A DNA stretch of 10,189 nucleotides, taken from assembly GCA_965371805.1 (NCBI GenBank), contig CBDUZW010000111.1, forward strand, positions 1 through 10,189, written 5' to 3'. Shown here piece by piece: positions 1-6,819 of this stretch. Within the stretch, counting starts at the first letter, position 1. Each line of letters starts with the position of its first letter. This DNA comes from JAOZTV01 sp965371805. Lineage in GTDB: Bacteria > Acidobacteriota > Aminicenantia > UBA2199. The notes beneath the pieces were generated by a model that saw only the letters and a list, made by a program, of their open reading frames with translations, did not search any database and was not told where the DNA came from. A program made the translations under genes and the position numbers.

Positions 1-1
1 T

Positions 2-115
2 ATTAATATGGTTATTAAAAATACGGCTAAATCCAATATGTTATGGACTCGTACAGTACCTTTACAAAAAAGTTTGGATATATTAGAATATGAAATAAAC
101 TTTTTTAGAAAATAG
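2..115 (+). CDS. 3' end of an unidentified gene (partial)
   Basis: One frame is open from the window edge to a TAG at 113-115 and encodes 37 residues ending in LEYEINFFRK. The stop lies only 19 nt before the lemA start, which carries its own AGGAGG, so this is plausibly the tail of the preceding gene of the same operon. The residues are mixed hydrophobic and charged, with no low-complexity bias, as expected for the end of a real protein. I do not recognise the family. Chance openness over 37 codons in AT-rich DNA cannot be excluded. Confidence 0.5.
   Translation: MNMVIKNTAKSNMLWTRTVPLQKSLDILEYEINFFRK
61..89 (+). promoter_or_regulatory. candidate sigma-70-type promoter for lemA
   Basis: TTTACA at 61-66 (5/6 match to TTGACA) is followed after exactly 17 nt by TAGAAT at 84-89 (5/6 match to TATAAT). 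Transcription would start near 96, about 40 nt before the lemA start. The site lies inside the end of the preceding open frame, so it would be an internal promoter if that gene is co-transcribed. Similar matches arise by chance in AT-rich DNA. Confidence 0.4.
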
Positions 116-134
116 AACTGACACAGGAGGAAAT

Positions 135-740
135 ATGGGAAAAGGAATTATGATAGGTATTGGAGTTTTACTGTTTTTTGTTATTTTAACAGGCGCATGT
201 GTTATTGGACCTTATAATACAATGGTTACTAAGGATGAGGCTGTAAAAGAAAAATGGAGTCAGGTAGAAAATGTATATCAGCGAAGACTTGATCTTATCC
301 CGAATCTAGTTAATACTGTTAAAGGATATGCTGCTCATGAAAAGGAGACTTTTACTGCTGTTACAGAAGCAAGATCTAAAGCTGGGGGAACTCTTAATAT
401 CTCAGGACAGGCACTTAATGATCCAGCTGCATTTCAAAAATTTCAAGCAGCTCAAAACTCCCTTGGTGGTGCAATGTCAAGATTGATGGTAGTCATGGAA
501 AAATATCCGGAATTGAAGGCAAATGAAAATTTTATGAAGCTTCAGGATGAATTAGCCGGTACAGAAAATAGAATATCAGTTGAAAGAAAAAGATTTAATG
601 AGACAGCAAGAGAGTTTAATACTTATATTAGGAAATTTCCTAAAAACATTATAGCAAATGTTTTTGGTTTCAATTCAAGGCCATATTTTACAGCATCAGA
701 AGGTGCGAAAACAGCGCCAAAAGTCGATTTTTCAAAATAA
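135..740 (+). CDS. lemA: LemA family membrane protein
   Basis: A 201-aa protein with the usual LemA layout. A single N-terminal membrane segment (about residues 5-27) is followed by a long helical domain, predicted on the far side of the membrane. The family signature is clear: RRLDLIPNLVNTVKGYAAHE at about 50-69, and near the end RFNETAREFNTYIRKFP. Length is typical. The start is supported by AGGAGG at 125-130. A cysteine at residue 22 ends the hydrophobic stretch, but the preceding residues are a poor lipobox, so I read it as an anchor rather than a lipoprotein signal. LemA proteins have no settled biochemical function. They are often encoded next to TPM-domain proteins, as here, where two TPM genes follow. 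The family call is firm; the role is unknown. Confidence 0.95.
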   Translation: MGKGIMIGIGVLLFFVILTGACVIGPYNTMVTKDEAVKEKWSQVENVYQRRLDLIPNLVNTVKGYAAHEKETFTAVTEARSKAGGTLNISGQALNDPAAFQKFQAAQNSLGGAMSRLMVVMEKYPELKANENFMKLQDELAGTENRISVERKRFNETAREFNTYIRKFPKNIIANVFGFNSRPYFTASEGAKTAPKVDFSK

Positions 741-752
741 TGGATTGAATAT

Positions 753-779
753 GTAGTGGCAGTGCCACCGTGCCAGCCC
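753..779. repeat. GC-rich hairpin between lemA and the TPM gene
   Basis: The 27 bases here contain 19 G or C (70%), far above their surroundings. GTGGC (756-760) pairs with GCCAC (764-768) around a 3-nt loop. A second copy of TGCCA at 771-775 could instead pair with TGGCA at 757-761, giving two mutually exclusive stems. GTGCCA occurs twice, 8 nt apart. There is no T-run directly after it, so it is not a standard intrinsic terminator. It could be a dispersed intergenic repeat or an mRNA-processing or attenuating structure in the lemA-TPM transcript. Confidence 0.5.
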
Positions 780-837
780 TTGTTTGTTATTAAATAAACA
801 TGGACCATAAATGTTACATAGGAAGGAGATCTATATC

Positions 838-1512
838 ATGTCAAAAATAAAGGTTAATAAAGAAAAATTAAAAGATATTTCAGATGCAGTAAAAACAGCA
901 GAACTGAAAACCTCAGGTGAAATATCAACAGCATTTATAAGAGAAAGTGACAGCTATGCTTTTTATGAGCTCTCATTTGGACTGGTAATGGGTTTTATAT
1001 ATTTTTCAATAATGATGGCGTTTTCCAATCAGCTTGAACAAATAATAAAAGGAATGTTCTGGGATTATCAAGTAGGTTATTTAACAGCTTTTATTGGATT
1101 TTCAACATTTCTTATTATCGCTCTTTTCTATTTATTATCTAATATTCCATCAATTGACAGGTTGATCATTCCCAAAAAGATAAGAGAGAGAAAAGTATAT
1201 GAAAGAGCTTTAAGATATTTTGCTGAGTCTGGCACTTACGATACAAAAGATAAAACAGGAATTCTTATTTTTATTTCATTGCTTGAACAGAGAGTGGAAT
1301 TGATTTCTGATAAAGGTATAAACAAAAAGATTGATCAAAATGAATGGGATAGCATTGTTACAAATATTGTTTCCGGAGTAAAGAGTGGAGACTGGGTGAA
1401 AAATCTTTCCGAATCAATAATTCACTGTGGTGATTTATTGGAAAAACATTTTCCAATCCAAGCGGATGATAAAAACGAGTTAAGAGATGAAATAGTAATG
1501 TTGGAGAAATAA
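838..1512 (+). CDS. TPM-domain integral membrane protein
   Basis: A 224-aa protein whose TPM domain (Pfam TPM_phosphatase, formerly DUF477) is split by a membrane hairpin. The N-terminal part carries a TAELKTSGEIS motif at about 20-30. Two hydrophobic segments follow, at about 44-62 and 80-101. The domain then resumes with GILIFISLLEQRVELISDKG at about 131-150, a WDSIV element and a C-terminal DDKNEL. No catalytic activity can be assigned from sequence. I chose the ATG at 838 because GGAAGGAG lies just upstream (821-828); an in-frame ATG at 811 lies before that site and lacks its own. The gene overlaps the next TPM gene by one base (TAATG). With LemA and the second TPM protein it probably forms an envelope-associated group, an inference from clustering. 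Confidence 0.85.
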   Translation: MSKIKVNKEKLKDISDAVKTAELKTSGEISTAFIRESDSYAFYELSFGLVMGFIYFSIMMAFSNQLEQIIKGMFWDYQVGYLTAFIGFSTFLIIALFYLLSNIPSIDRLIIPKKIRERKVYERALRYFAESGTYDTKDKTGILIFISLLEQRVELISDKGINKKIDQNEWDSIVTNIVSGVKSGDWVKNLSESIIHCGDLLEKHFPIQADDKNELRDEIVMLEK

Positions 1513-2255
1513 TGATGAAAAAAATATTAGCTTTATTACTTGTTTTTGTATTTATTAATGTATTTTTATTATCCTCAGATGGCATTAATTATAATAAGAG
1601 AGTTAATGATCTGGATGGAATTTTGTCTTCAAGCGAAATAAATGAATTAACTACTTTACTTGAAAGTATTGAAAATAAAACTTCTGCTCAAGTAGCATTA
1701 TTAATTATCCCGTCCTTGAAGGGAAAAAATCTTGAAGATTATTCTTTAAAAGTCGCAGAAAACTGGGGAAAGAAGAAAGGGTTAGGGCAAAAAGATAGAG
1801 ATAACGGTGTTTTACTTCTAATATCTATCGCTGACAAAAAGCTGAGGATAGAGGTTGGATACGGTTTGGAAGCTATTTTAAATGATGGGAAATGTGGATA
1901 TATAATAAGAAATATAATTGTTCCCGGATTTAGAAGCGGCAATTATTTTAGTGGTATTAAAAATGGTTTGGCGAAGATAGGGGGAATTATATCTAAAGAG
2001 AATGATATTACACCTGAGGAACTTGCAAAATATAGAAAATCCAAAAAAAGAAAAAAAGGTGGTGGTTTTCCTTTTGGAATAATCGTATTTATTATAATTA
2101 TTCTGATAAATATGACTAAGAAAGGTGGTAGAGGCGGCGGATTTTTTATTGGTGGCGGGGGCAGTAGCGGCTTTGGCGGCGGCAGTGGTGGTTTTGGTGG
2201 ATTCTCTGGCGGTGGTGGTGGATTCGGAGGAGGCGGTTCTTCAGGTGGCTGGTGA
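1512..2255 (+). CDS. secreted/anchored TPM-domain protein with Gly-rich tail (YgcG type)
   Basis: A 247-aa protein with four parts: an N-terminal signal segment (MMKKILALLLVFVFINVF), a TPM domain at about residues 25-165, a basic stretch KSKKRKK followed by a transmembrane helix at about 186-201, and a low-complexity tail from about 204 made mostly of Gly with Ser and Phe, ending GGW. TPM hallmarks include the N-terminal VNDLDGILSS, the central DRDNGVLLLIS and RIEVGYGLE. This is the usual architecture of the YgcG family. The TPM domain should face the exterior or periplasm, with a short loop-out of the glycine tail whose role is unknown. GGAG at 1503-1506 precedes the start, and an alternative ATG is the very next codon. 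The 3' end overlaps the likely start of ygiQ. The tail DNA is markedly G-rich compared with its surroundings. Confidence 0.88.
   Translation: MMKKILALLLVFVFINVFLLSSDGINYNKRVNDLDGILSSSEINELTTLLESIENKTSAQVALLIIPSLKGKNLEDYSLKVAENWGKKKGLGQKDRDNGVLLLISIADKKLRIEVGYGLEAILNDGKCGYIIRNIIVPGFRSGNYFSGIKNGLAKIGGIISKENDITPEELAKYRKSKKRKKGGGFPFGIIVFIIIILINMTKKGGRGGGFFIGGGGSSGFGGGSGGFGGFSGGGGGFGGGGSSGGW
2226..2247 (+). promoter_or_regulatory. Shine-Dalgarno and GTG start of ygiQ inside TPM Gly codons
   Basis: GGAGGAGG at 2226-2233 is both Gly codons of the upstream protein's tail and a very strong ribosome-binding site. It lies 11 nt before the GTG at 2245, which is the only plausible bacterial start that leaves a short lead-in to the conserved YgiQ N-terminus. 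The two genes would overlap by 11 nt. The in-frame ATG at 2125 would add 40 residues of Val/Ala-rich sequence that is just the glycine tail read in another frame. Confidence 0.7.
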
Positions 2256-3879
2256 TTTTGATATAATATTCTTATTACCATATCCATTTTCTGATCATCC
2301 CTCTTTTCCTGAAGGGATACTTAAGAGGTATCTGGAATTACATGGATTTTCAGTTGGGGTAATTGACACACCTTTTTGGCAAAAAACAGAATCATTTGCT
2401 GTCCTTGGCAAACCTAAACTCTTTTTTGCAATTATCTCTGGACCGGTTGATTCAGTTGTCCTAAATTATACTTCCACGAAAAAACGTAGAAATGAAGACT
2501 TGTATCAATTAAATAATGAAACGTTTTTTAAAGATTATCCTCCTTCAATTAAGTATAAAAAAAGACCTGATCTTGTTAGTGTTGTTTTTTCAAATAAAAT
2601 ACGTCAAGTCTTTAAAGATACTCATGTAGTTATTGGTGGAATAGAAGCTTCACAGAGAACATTTTCTCATTTTGATTTTCAAAAAGAAAAAATTAAGAGG
2701 TCAATTTTGTTTGATTCAAGAGCGGATATCCTTGTTAACGGAATGGGTGAAAAGCAAATACTGAAAATTGCAAGAGGAGTTAGTTCTGGGAAAAACATTT
2801 CATTAATGGAAATCCCCGGGACATCAAAAATAACAAGTGATATCTCAGAACTTGAGAAATTGGTTGTTTTACCTGGTCATCTAGATGTAGAAAAATATCC
2901 GGAAAAATTAATTCTACTAGAAAAAAAACTCATTGAAGCAAAAAATACAAATAAAATTGCAGTACAAAAAGTTGATAACAGGTATGTTATTAAATATCCA
3001 GGGGAAAAATATAATAGAGAAGACATTGATCTGATATATGGTTTGAAATATAAGCGTACTCATTTAAATGAGAAAGGCTTCTCTCATGCATTAAATATGA
3101 ATCTGTTTTCAATTACAAGTCATAGGGGATGTGGAGGAGGATGCTCATTTTGTTCAATTTCAAGTCATGAAGGTAAAAAAGTTATTTCTAGATCTGTAGA
3201 GTCCATTTTGAATGAAATTGAATCTTTAAAAAAACACCCAAAATGGAAAGGTACAATCTCAGATGTAGGAGGAGCAAGTGCAGAATCTTTTGGGACAGAC
3301 TGCAAAGTTGGATTATGTAATAAAAATTCATGTATGTTTCCCCAAAAATGTTCTCAACTAAAGGGGATAAATAACTACAGAGATCTTTTAAAGACTATAA
3401 GGGATTTGAAAGATATAAAAAAAGTTTCTATAGGCTCAGGTCTCAGGTATGACCTATTAGTGGACCATCCTCAGCTTTTAGAAGATATACTGCTTCATCA
3501 TACTGGCAAGTTCTTAAGAGTTGCACCAGAACATACAGAAGATTCTGTTCTATCCCTAATGAGAAAACCTTCCTGGGATAAGTTTATTGAATTTTATAAA
3601 TTATTTAACTCTATTAACAAAAACCTAAAAAGAAAAATAGAACTATTCCCTTATTTAATAGTAGGTTTCCCAGGAGAAAAAATCAAAGATGTATTGGAAA
3701 TGAAAAAGAAGTTAAGAAGTTTAAAACTTCAAACCACTGATGCGCAAATATTTACCCCTACACCTGGAACGGTGGCAACAGCACTTTATGTTTCAGAGCT
3801 GTCTTTAGACAATAAAAAAATATCGGTAGAGAAGGATATAAAAAAAGTACAGCATAGAAAAGCTATTCTTATAACCTGA
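2245..3879 (+). CDS. ygiQ: UPF0313/YgiQ-family radical SAM protein
   Basis: A 544-aa protein from the GTG start. The YgiQ N-terminal domain is recognisable from DHPSFPEG near residue 17, GGIEAS at 131-136 and ADILVNGMGEKQI. The radical SAM core carries the cluster-binding motif C296-GGG-C300-SF-C303 (CX3CX2C), which binds a [4Fe-4S] cluster and cleaves S-adenosylmethionine. A second cysteine group (C353, C358, C363, C369) is typical of the family, as is RVAPEHTEDSVLSLMRKPSW. The substrate of the family is not established, and the protein should be cytoplasmic. The C-terminal DUF3362 region of E. coli YgiQ is absent. The protein stops right after VQHRKAIL, where homologues as I recall them continue with QY.NP.N and a short helix. 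The stop codon lies inside the adjoining palindrome, suggesting the tail was trimmed. Confidence 0.9.
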   Translation: MAGDFDIIFLLPYPFSDHPSFPEGILKRYLELHGFSVGVIDTPFWQKTESFAVLGKPKLFFAIISGPVDSVVLNYTSTKKRRNEDLYQLNNETFFKDYPPSIKYKKRPDLVSVVFSNKIRQVFKDTHVVIGGIEASQRTFSHFDFQKEKIKRSILFDSRADILVNGMGEKQILKIARGVSSGKNISLMEIPGTSKITSDISELEKLVVLPGHLDVEKYPEKLILLEKKLIEAKNTNKIAVQKVDNRYVIKYPGEKYNREDIDLIYGLKYKRTHLNEKGFSHALNMNLFSITSHRGCGGGCSFCSISSHEGKKVISRSVESILNEIESLKKHPKWKGTISDVGGASAESFGTDCKVGLCNKNSCMFPQKCSQLKGINNYRDLLKTIRDLKDIKKVSIGSGLRYDLLVDHPQLLEDILLHHTGKFLRVAPEHTEDSVLSLMRKPSWDKFIEFYKLFNSINKNLKRKIELFPYLIVGFPGEKIKDVLEMKKKLRSLKLQTTDAQIFTPTPGTVATALYVSELSLDNKKISVEKDIKKVQHRKAILIT

Positions 3880-4053
3880 AATTTTCATCAAAATTGTAGC
3901 GAAATGCTCGAGATGTCCTTTATAACAAGTAAAATGATTGAGTCGAATGAGGAATAGTTTCACTATTTTGTAATGAAGACGATTGGATTTTACATAGTTA
4001 GAATGGGCATATCGGGCATTGTAGTAGATTTTGATGAAAAATTTAGGTTATAA
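3869..4053. repeat. long imperfect palindrome, MITE-like snap-back element
   Basis: The outer 26 bases of each end match as inverted repeats at 24 positions (left from 3869 TTATAACCT, right ending at 4053 AGGTTATAA). Pairing continues inward with indels: AATGCTCGAGATGTCC on the left corresponds to AATGCCCGATATGCCC on the reverse complement of the right, and both arms contain GTAAAAT. The centre is a perfect AATAGT-TTC-ACTATT hairpin at 3953-3967. The arms are 90 and 92 nt. Both ends carry TA-rich TTATAA, which could include a TA target duplication as left by IS630/mariner-type elements (inference). There is no transposase. The left end supplies the last codons and TGA of ygiQ. Transcribed, it would form a long hairpin that could stop or stabilise transcripts. 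From 4054 to 4106 I see only a weak promoter-like pair (TTGGAC at 4060, TATCAT at 4084). Confidence 0.8.
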
Positions 4054-4106
4054 AGTAAGTTGGACTTTTATTTCCTTTTGAGATATCATTATATATGGAG
4101 TAAAAC

Positions 4107-4514
4107 ATGGATCAATTAACCCTTGAGTTCAGTAGTAATTTGAAATACACAGAATTTTGTGCGGTTGTTTTTGCATATCTTGAAAAATATCTTGGGATCA
4201 ATGATGATATTGCATTTAAAATTGAAATAGCTCTAAGGGAAGTTATTAATAATGCTATCCTTCATGGGAATAAACAAGAACCCAATAGAAAGGTTTTTGT
4301 TAAGTTTAAATGGAAGAAAAAATATTTATATATAAGTGTTAAGGATGAAAATACTGAAAAAGTTGATTTCGATAAAATTGGAGAAAAAATCGAAACTCAG
4401 GATATCTTATCTTTTAGTGGTCGAGGAATTCTAATTATGAAAAATTATATGGATAAAGTTAAATTTAATTCCACAGGGAAAGGAACTGAGATCATTATGG
4501 AAAAGAAATTATGA
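4107..4514 (+). CDS. RsbW-like ATP-binding protein (HATPase_c_2, anti-sigma regulatory kinase family)
   Basis: A 135-aa single-domain GHKL ATPase fold. The N box is intact: E45-VINNA-ILHGN55. The G2-type loop is GRGILIMKNYMD at about 105-116, and the last strand is GTEIIMEKKL. The usual G1 motif (DxGxG) is degenerate, reading VKDENTEKVDFDK at about 78-90. That is common in this subfamily but leaves ATP binding or kinase activity uncertain. In RsbW/SpoIIAB relatives the domain binds a sigma factor and phosphorylates an STAS-domain antagonist, but neither a sigma factor nor an STAS gene is present in this window. GGAG at 4097-4100 precedes the ATG by 6 nt. The stop overlaps tsaB by 4 nt (ATGA), so the two are translationally coupled. 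Confidence 0.85.
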   Translation: MDQLTLEFSSNLKYTEFCAVVFAYLEKYLGINDDIAFKIEIALREVINNAILHGNKQEPNRKVFVKFKWKKKYLYISVKDENTEKVDFDKIGEKIETQDILSFSGRGILIMKNYMDKVKFNSTGKGTEIIMEKKL

Positions 4515-5257
4515 CCTCAGGTATTATTGAGAAAAATATAAAAGATGAAACTATTGTTCTTGGAATGGATACAACAGCTAAAGATTGTTCTATCTGTATA
4601 ACACGTAATAATAAAATAATATCTGAATATAATTTCTTAAGTAATAATGATCTTTCCTCAATAATAATCCAAATAATCGATTTTTTATTAAAAAAAGTAA
4701 ATCTAAAAATAACTGATATAGATGTTTTTGGAATTGGATCAGGTCCCGGTATTTTTACTGGTATCAGGGTTGGTATGGCTACTGTTAAAGGTTTGGTATT
4801 TGATAGTAGTAAAAAAATAGTTCCTGTAAATATATTAAGAGCAATAGCGTTAAAACATATTCAATCAGATGAATATATAGTACCTTTGATTGATGCAAAA
4901 AGAGATCAGGTATATATTGCTGGATACGAATTTAATGGTTATATATTAGATGAATTCCATGCACCTGCATTAATTGAAATCTCAAAATTAGATACTATTC
5001 TAGAAAATCAAAAAAAGTATAAATTTGTTGGAAGCGGTTCATTAGTTTATAAAGAATTTTTGGAAGATAAATATTCAAGTTCAATTGATTTGAGCAGATC
5101 AAATTTCTTAGCATCAGAAATAGCGAATATTACTTATTCTGAATATATATCAGGTAGGGGTGAGTCTGATATTGAAAGGATAAACCCACTATATTTAAAA
5201 AGGACAGATGCAGAAGAAAATTATGACAGAAATTATAAGAAAGACAAGATTAACTGA
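4511..5257 (+). CDS. tsaB: TsaB, tRNA threonylcarbamoyladenosine biosynthesis protein
   Basis: A 248-aa protein of the ASKHA fold. The first strand VLGMDTTAKDCSICI (about 16-30) corresponds to the family's ILAIDTS start. The diagnostic loop GSGPGIFTGIRVG is at 76-88, followed by VPLIDAKRDQVYIAGYEF. TsaB is the inactive paralogue that pairs with TsaD, and together with TsaE they transfer the threonylcarbamoyl group to A37 of ANN-decoding tRNAs in the cytoplasm. tsaC, tsaD and tsaE are not in this window. The start overlaps the upstream gene by 4 nt. It gives about 12 more N-terminal residues than is usual, but no better start exists before the conserved strand. The 3' end overlaps rimI, a common neighbour. 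Confidence 0.93.
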   Translation: MTSGIIEKNIKDETIVLGMDTTAKDCSICITRNNKIISEYNFLSNNDLSSIIIQIIDFLLKKVNLKITDIDVFGIGSGPGIFTGIRVGMATVKGLVFDSSKKIVPVNILRAIALKHIQSDEYIVPLIDAKRDQVYIAGYEFNGYILDEFHAPALIEISKLDTILENQKKYKFVGSGSLVYKEFLEDKYSSSIDLSRSNFLASEIANITYSEYISGRGESDIERINPLYLKRTDAEENYDRNYKKDKIN

Positions 5258-5675
5258 TATTACAGATATATATAAAATAGAACTAGCTCAATCATCAAGC
5301 CCATGGAAAAAAGAACATTTTATAGACGAAATTTCGAATGATCTTTCTTATTTTTTTGTAATGGAAAATTATATTTCCAATGAAATAATTGGTTTTATAA
5401 TATTTTGGATTATTGATGATATTGCTGAGTTGCATAGTATTGCAATCTCAGATATGTACAAGAGATCTGGAAATGGATTGTCACTGATAAATAATATGTT
5501 TGAGCTTTTAAAAAAAAAATATATAAAAGAGATTTTTCTTGAAGTAAGAGCTTCGAATATCCCTGCTATAAATTTATATAAAAAACTTGAATTTAAAGAG
5601 ATAAATAGAAGAAAAAACTATTATAAAAGCCCTCCGGAAGATGCTCTTGTTTTTAGAAAGAGTTTGATTGAATAA
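5223..5675 (+). CDS. rimI: RimI, ribosomal protein S18 alanine N-acetyltransferase
   Basis: A 150-aa GNAT acetyltransferase. The acetyl-CoA loop is AISDMYKRSGNGLSLINNM. The RimI-specific C-terminal half is clear: LEVRASNIPAINLYKKLEFK, then RRKNYYKSPPEDALVFRKSL. RimI acetylates the N-terminal alanine of ribosomal protein S18 using acetyl-CoA. I prefer the ATG at 5223 (MTEIIIRKTRL-like lead-in, AGAAG 6 nt upstream) over the in-frame ATG at 5208, whose AGGA is only 3 nt away. Either way the gene overlaps the end of tsaB (35 or 50 nt), so translation is coupled. It ends 42 nt from the end of the convergent HD-GYP gene. That gap has no convincing hairpin terminator on either strand. Confidence 0.92.
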   Translation: MTEIIRKTRLTDITDIYKIELAQSSSPWKKEHFIDEISNDLSYFFVMENYISNEIIGFIIFWIIDDIAELHSIAISDMYKRSGNGLSLINNMFELLKKKYIKEIFLEVRASNIPAINLYKKLEFKEINRRKNYYKSPPEDALVFRKSLIE

Positions 5676-5717
5676 ATATATCCTTTTATTCCAAAAATTA
5701 ATAGATTTAGTAGGTTA

Positions 5718-6803
5718 TTAAAAAAAGTATTTAGTAGAATCAATTTTTTTATCTAAATGTACTCGCTCTTTTTTCCACTCATCTAATGACACTTGATTAA
5801 ATGCATCTACTACAGCAGGGTCAAATTGTATTCCAGAGAATTTTGCAAGTTCTTCTTTTGCAATTTCAAAAGATAAAGCTTTCCTATATGGTCTGTCTGA
5901 GGTCATTGCATCAACTGTGTCTGCTACACAAAATATCCTTGCACTTAGAGGTATTTTGTCTTCCTTAAGTTTATCCGGATATCCAGTGCCATTATACTTT
6001 TCATGATGATATAATACAATGTTTAGAGGTCCTTCAAGGAATTTTATTCGTTGTAAAATTTGACTTCCCATTATAGGGTGGGTTTCCATTATTCTCCATT
6101 CATCTGCTGTAAGTTTTCCAGGTTTTCTTAAAATAGCATCCGGGATTCCTATTTTTCCTATATCATGGAGAAGTGCTCCAAATTCAATGTTTTTTAATTC
6201 TGCTTCATCTTTGACATTCATTATCTCGGCTAGTTTCATAGTGTATCTGACGACTCTGAGAGAATGTCCCTGGGTTTCTTCATCTCTGGTATCCAATGCT
6301 GTAACAAGAGCTCTCAATGTGAATTTATAGGTGTTATCTAATTCATTTAAAGCATTTTCAAGCTCTACGGTTCTTTCAGCTACTTTATGTTCCAGTTCTA
6401 TCTGATATGCTCTGTTTTCAAGAATTAATCGTCTTTTTTCCATAGCCTTATTTACTATCAGAACTACTTCGTTTAGTCTAAAGGGCTTGGATATATAATC
6501 ATGAGCCCCTTTGGAAATAGCAGCAATTGCAGACTCAATGTCTTTTACAGCTGATATCATAATGACAATTAAATCTTCATCTTTATTTTTTATATATTCG
6601 AGGAACTCCAACCCACTTTTTCCCGGCATTCTAATATCTGACATAATAATATCTATATTATTGTCTTCTATATCAAGGATTTCCTGAGCCTTGAACGCAT
6701 CTTCAGCAAGGAAGCATTTATACCCTTCTGCTTCCATAAAATCTCCGAGTAGTTCTCTTATATCCCTCTCATCATCTGCTATAAGTATAGTTCCTTTATC
6801 CAT
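5718..6803 (-). CDS. HD-GYP response regulator (probable cyclic-di-GMP phosphodiesterase)
   Basis: A 361-aa protein with an N-terminal receiver domain (about 1-120), a helical, probably coiled-coil linker (about 122-160) and an HD-GYP domain (about 165-330). The receiver has acidic D10/D11, phosphoacceptor D56 (MSDIRMP), S84 and K106. The HD-GYP domain keeps H180, LLHDIGKIGIPD (H213, D214), HHEKYNGTGYP at 266-276 and D295/D298 in the DTVDAM segment. The metal and GYP motifs are complete, so phosphodiesterase activity on c-di-GMP is expected, switched by phosphorylation from a histidine kinase not present here. The architecture matches RpfG-like regulators, which act in the cytoplasm. I chose the ATG at 6803; a TTG two codons earlier is possible. 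No good ribosome-binding site is visible. It lies 16 nt after metK and is probably co-transcribed with it. Confidence 0.93.
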   Translation of the reverse strand: MDKGTILIADDERDIRELLGDFMEAEGYKCFLAEDAFKAQEILDIEDNNIDIIMSDIRMPGKSGLEFLEYIKNKDEDLIVIMISAVKDIESAIAAISKGAHDYISKPFRLNEVVLIVNKAMEKRRLILENRAYQIELEHKVAERTVELENALNELDNTYKFTLRALVTALDTRDEETQGHSLRVVRYTMKLAEIMNVKDEAELKNIEFGALLHDIGKIGIPDAILRKPGKLTADEWRIMETHPIMGSQILQRIKFLEGPLNIVLYHHEKYNGTGYPDKLKEDKIPLSARIFCVADTVDAMTSDRPYRKALSFEIAKEELAKFSGIQFDPAVVDAFNQVSLDEWKKERVHLDKKIDSTKYFF

Positions 6804-6819
6804 TTTCAATTTTTTGTTT

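Noticed and set aside
811..837. Earlier ATG for the first TPM gene
   Set aside because: It precedes the strong GGAAGGAG site that is correctly spaced for the ATG at 838, and its added residues are not family-like.
1943..2287. Minus-strand open frame with a proline-rich translation
   Set aside because: It is the antisense of the glycine codons of the TPM tail (GGN read as NCC), with no start signal; a shadow.
5676..5717. Bidirectional terminator between the convergent rimI and HD-GYP genes
   Set aside because: No inverted repeat of useful length can be found in the 42 nt; only scattered A/T runs.
6804..6809. TTG start two codons upstream for the HD-GYP gene
   Set aside because: The ATG at 6803 is a better codon and gives a normal receiver-domain N-terminus; neither has a clear ribosome-binding site.
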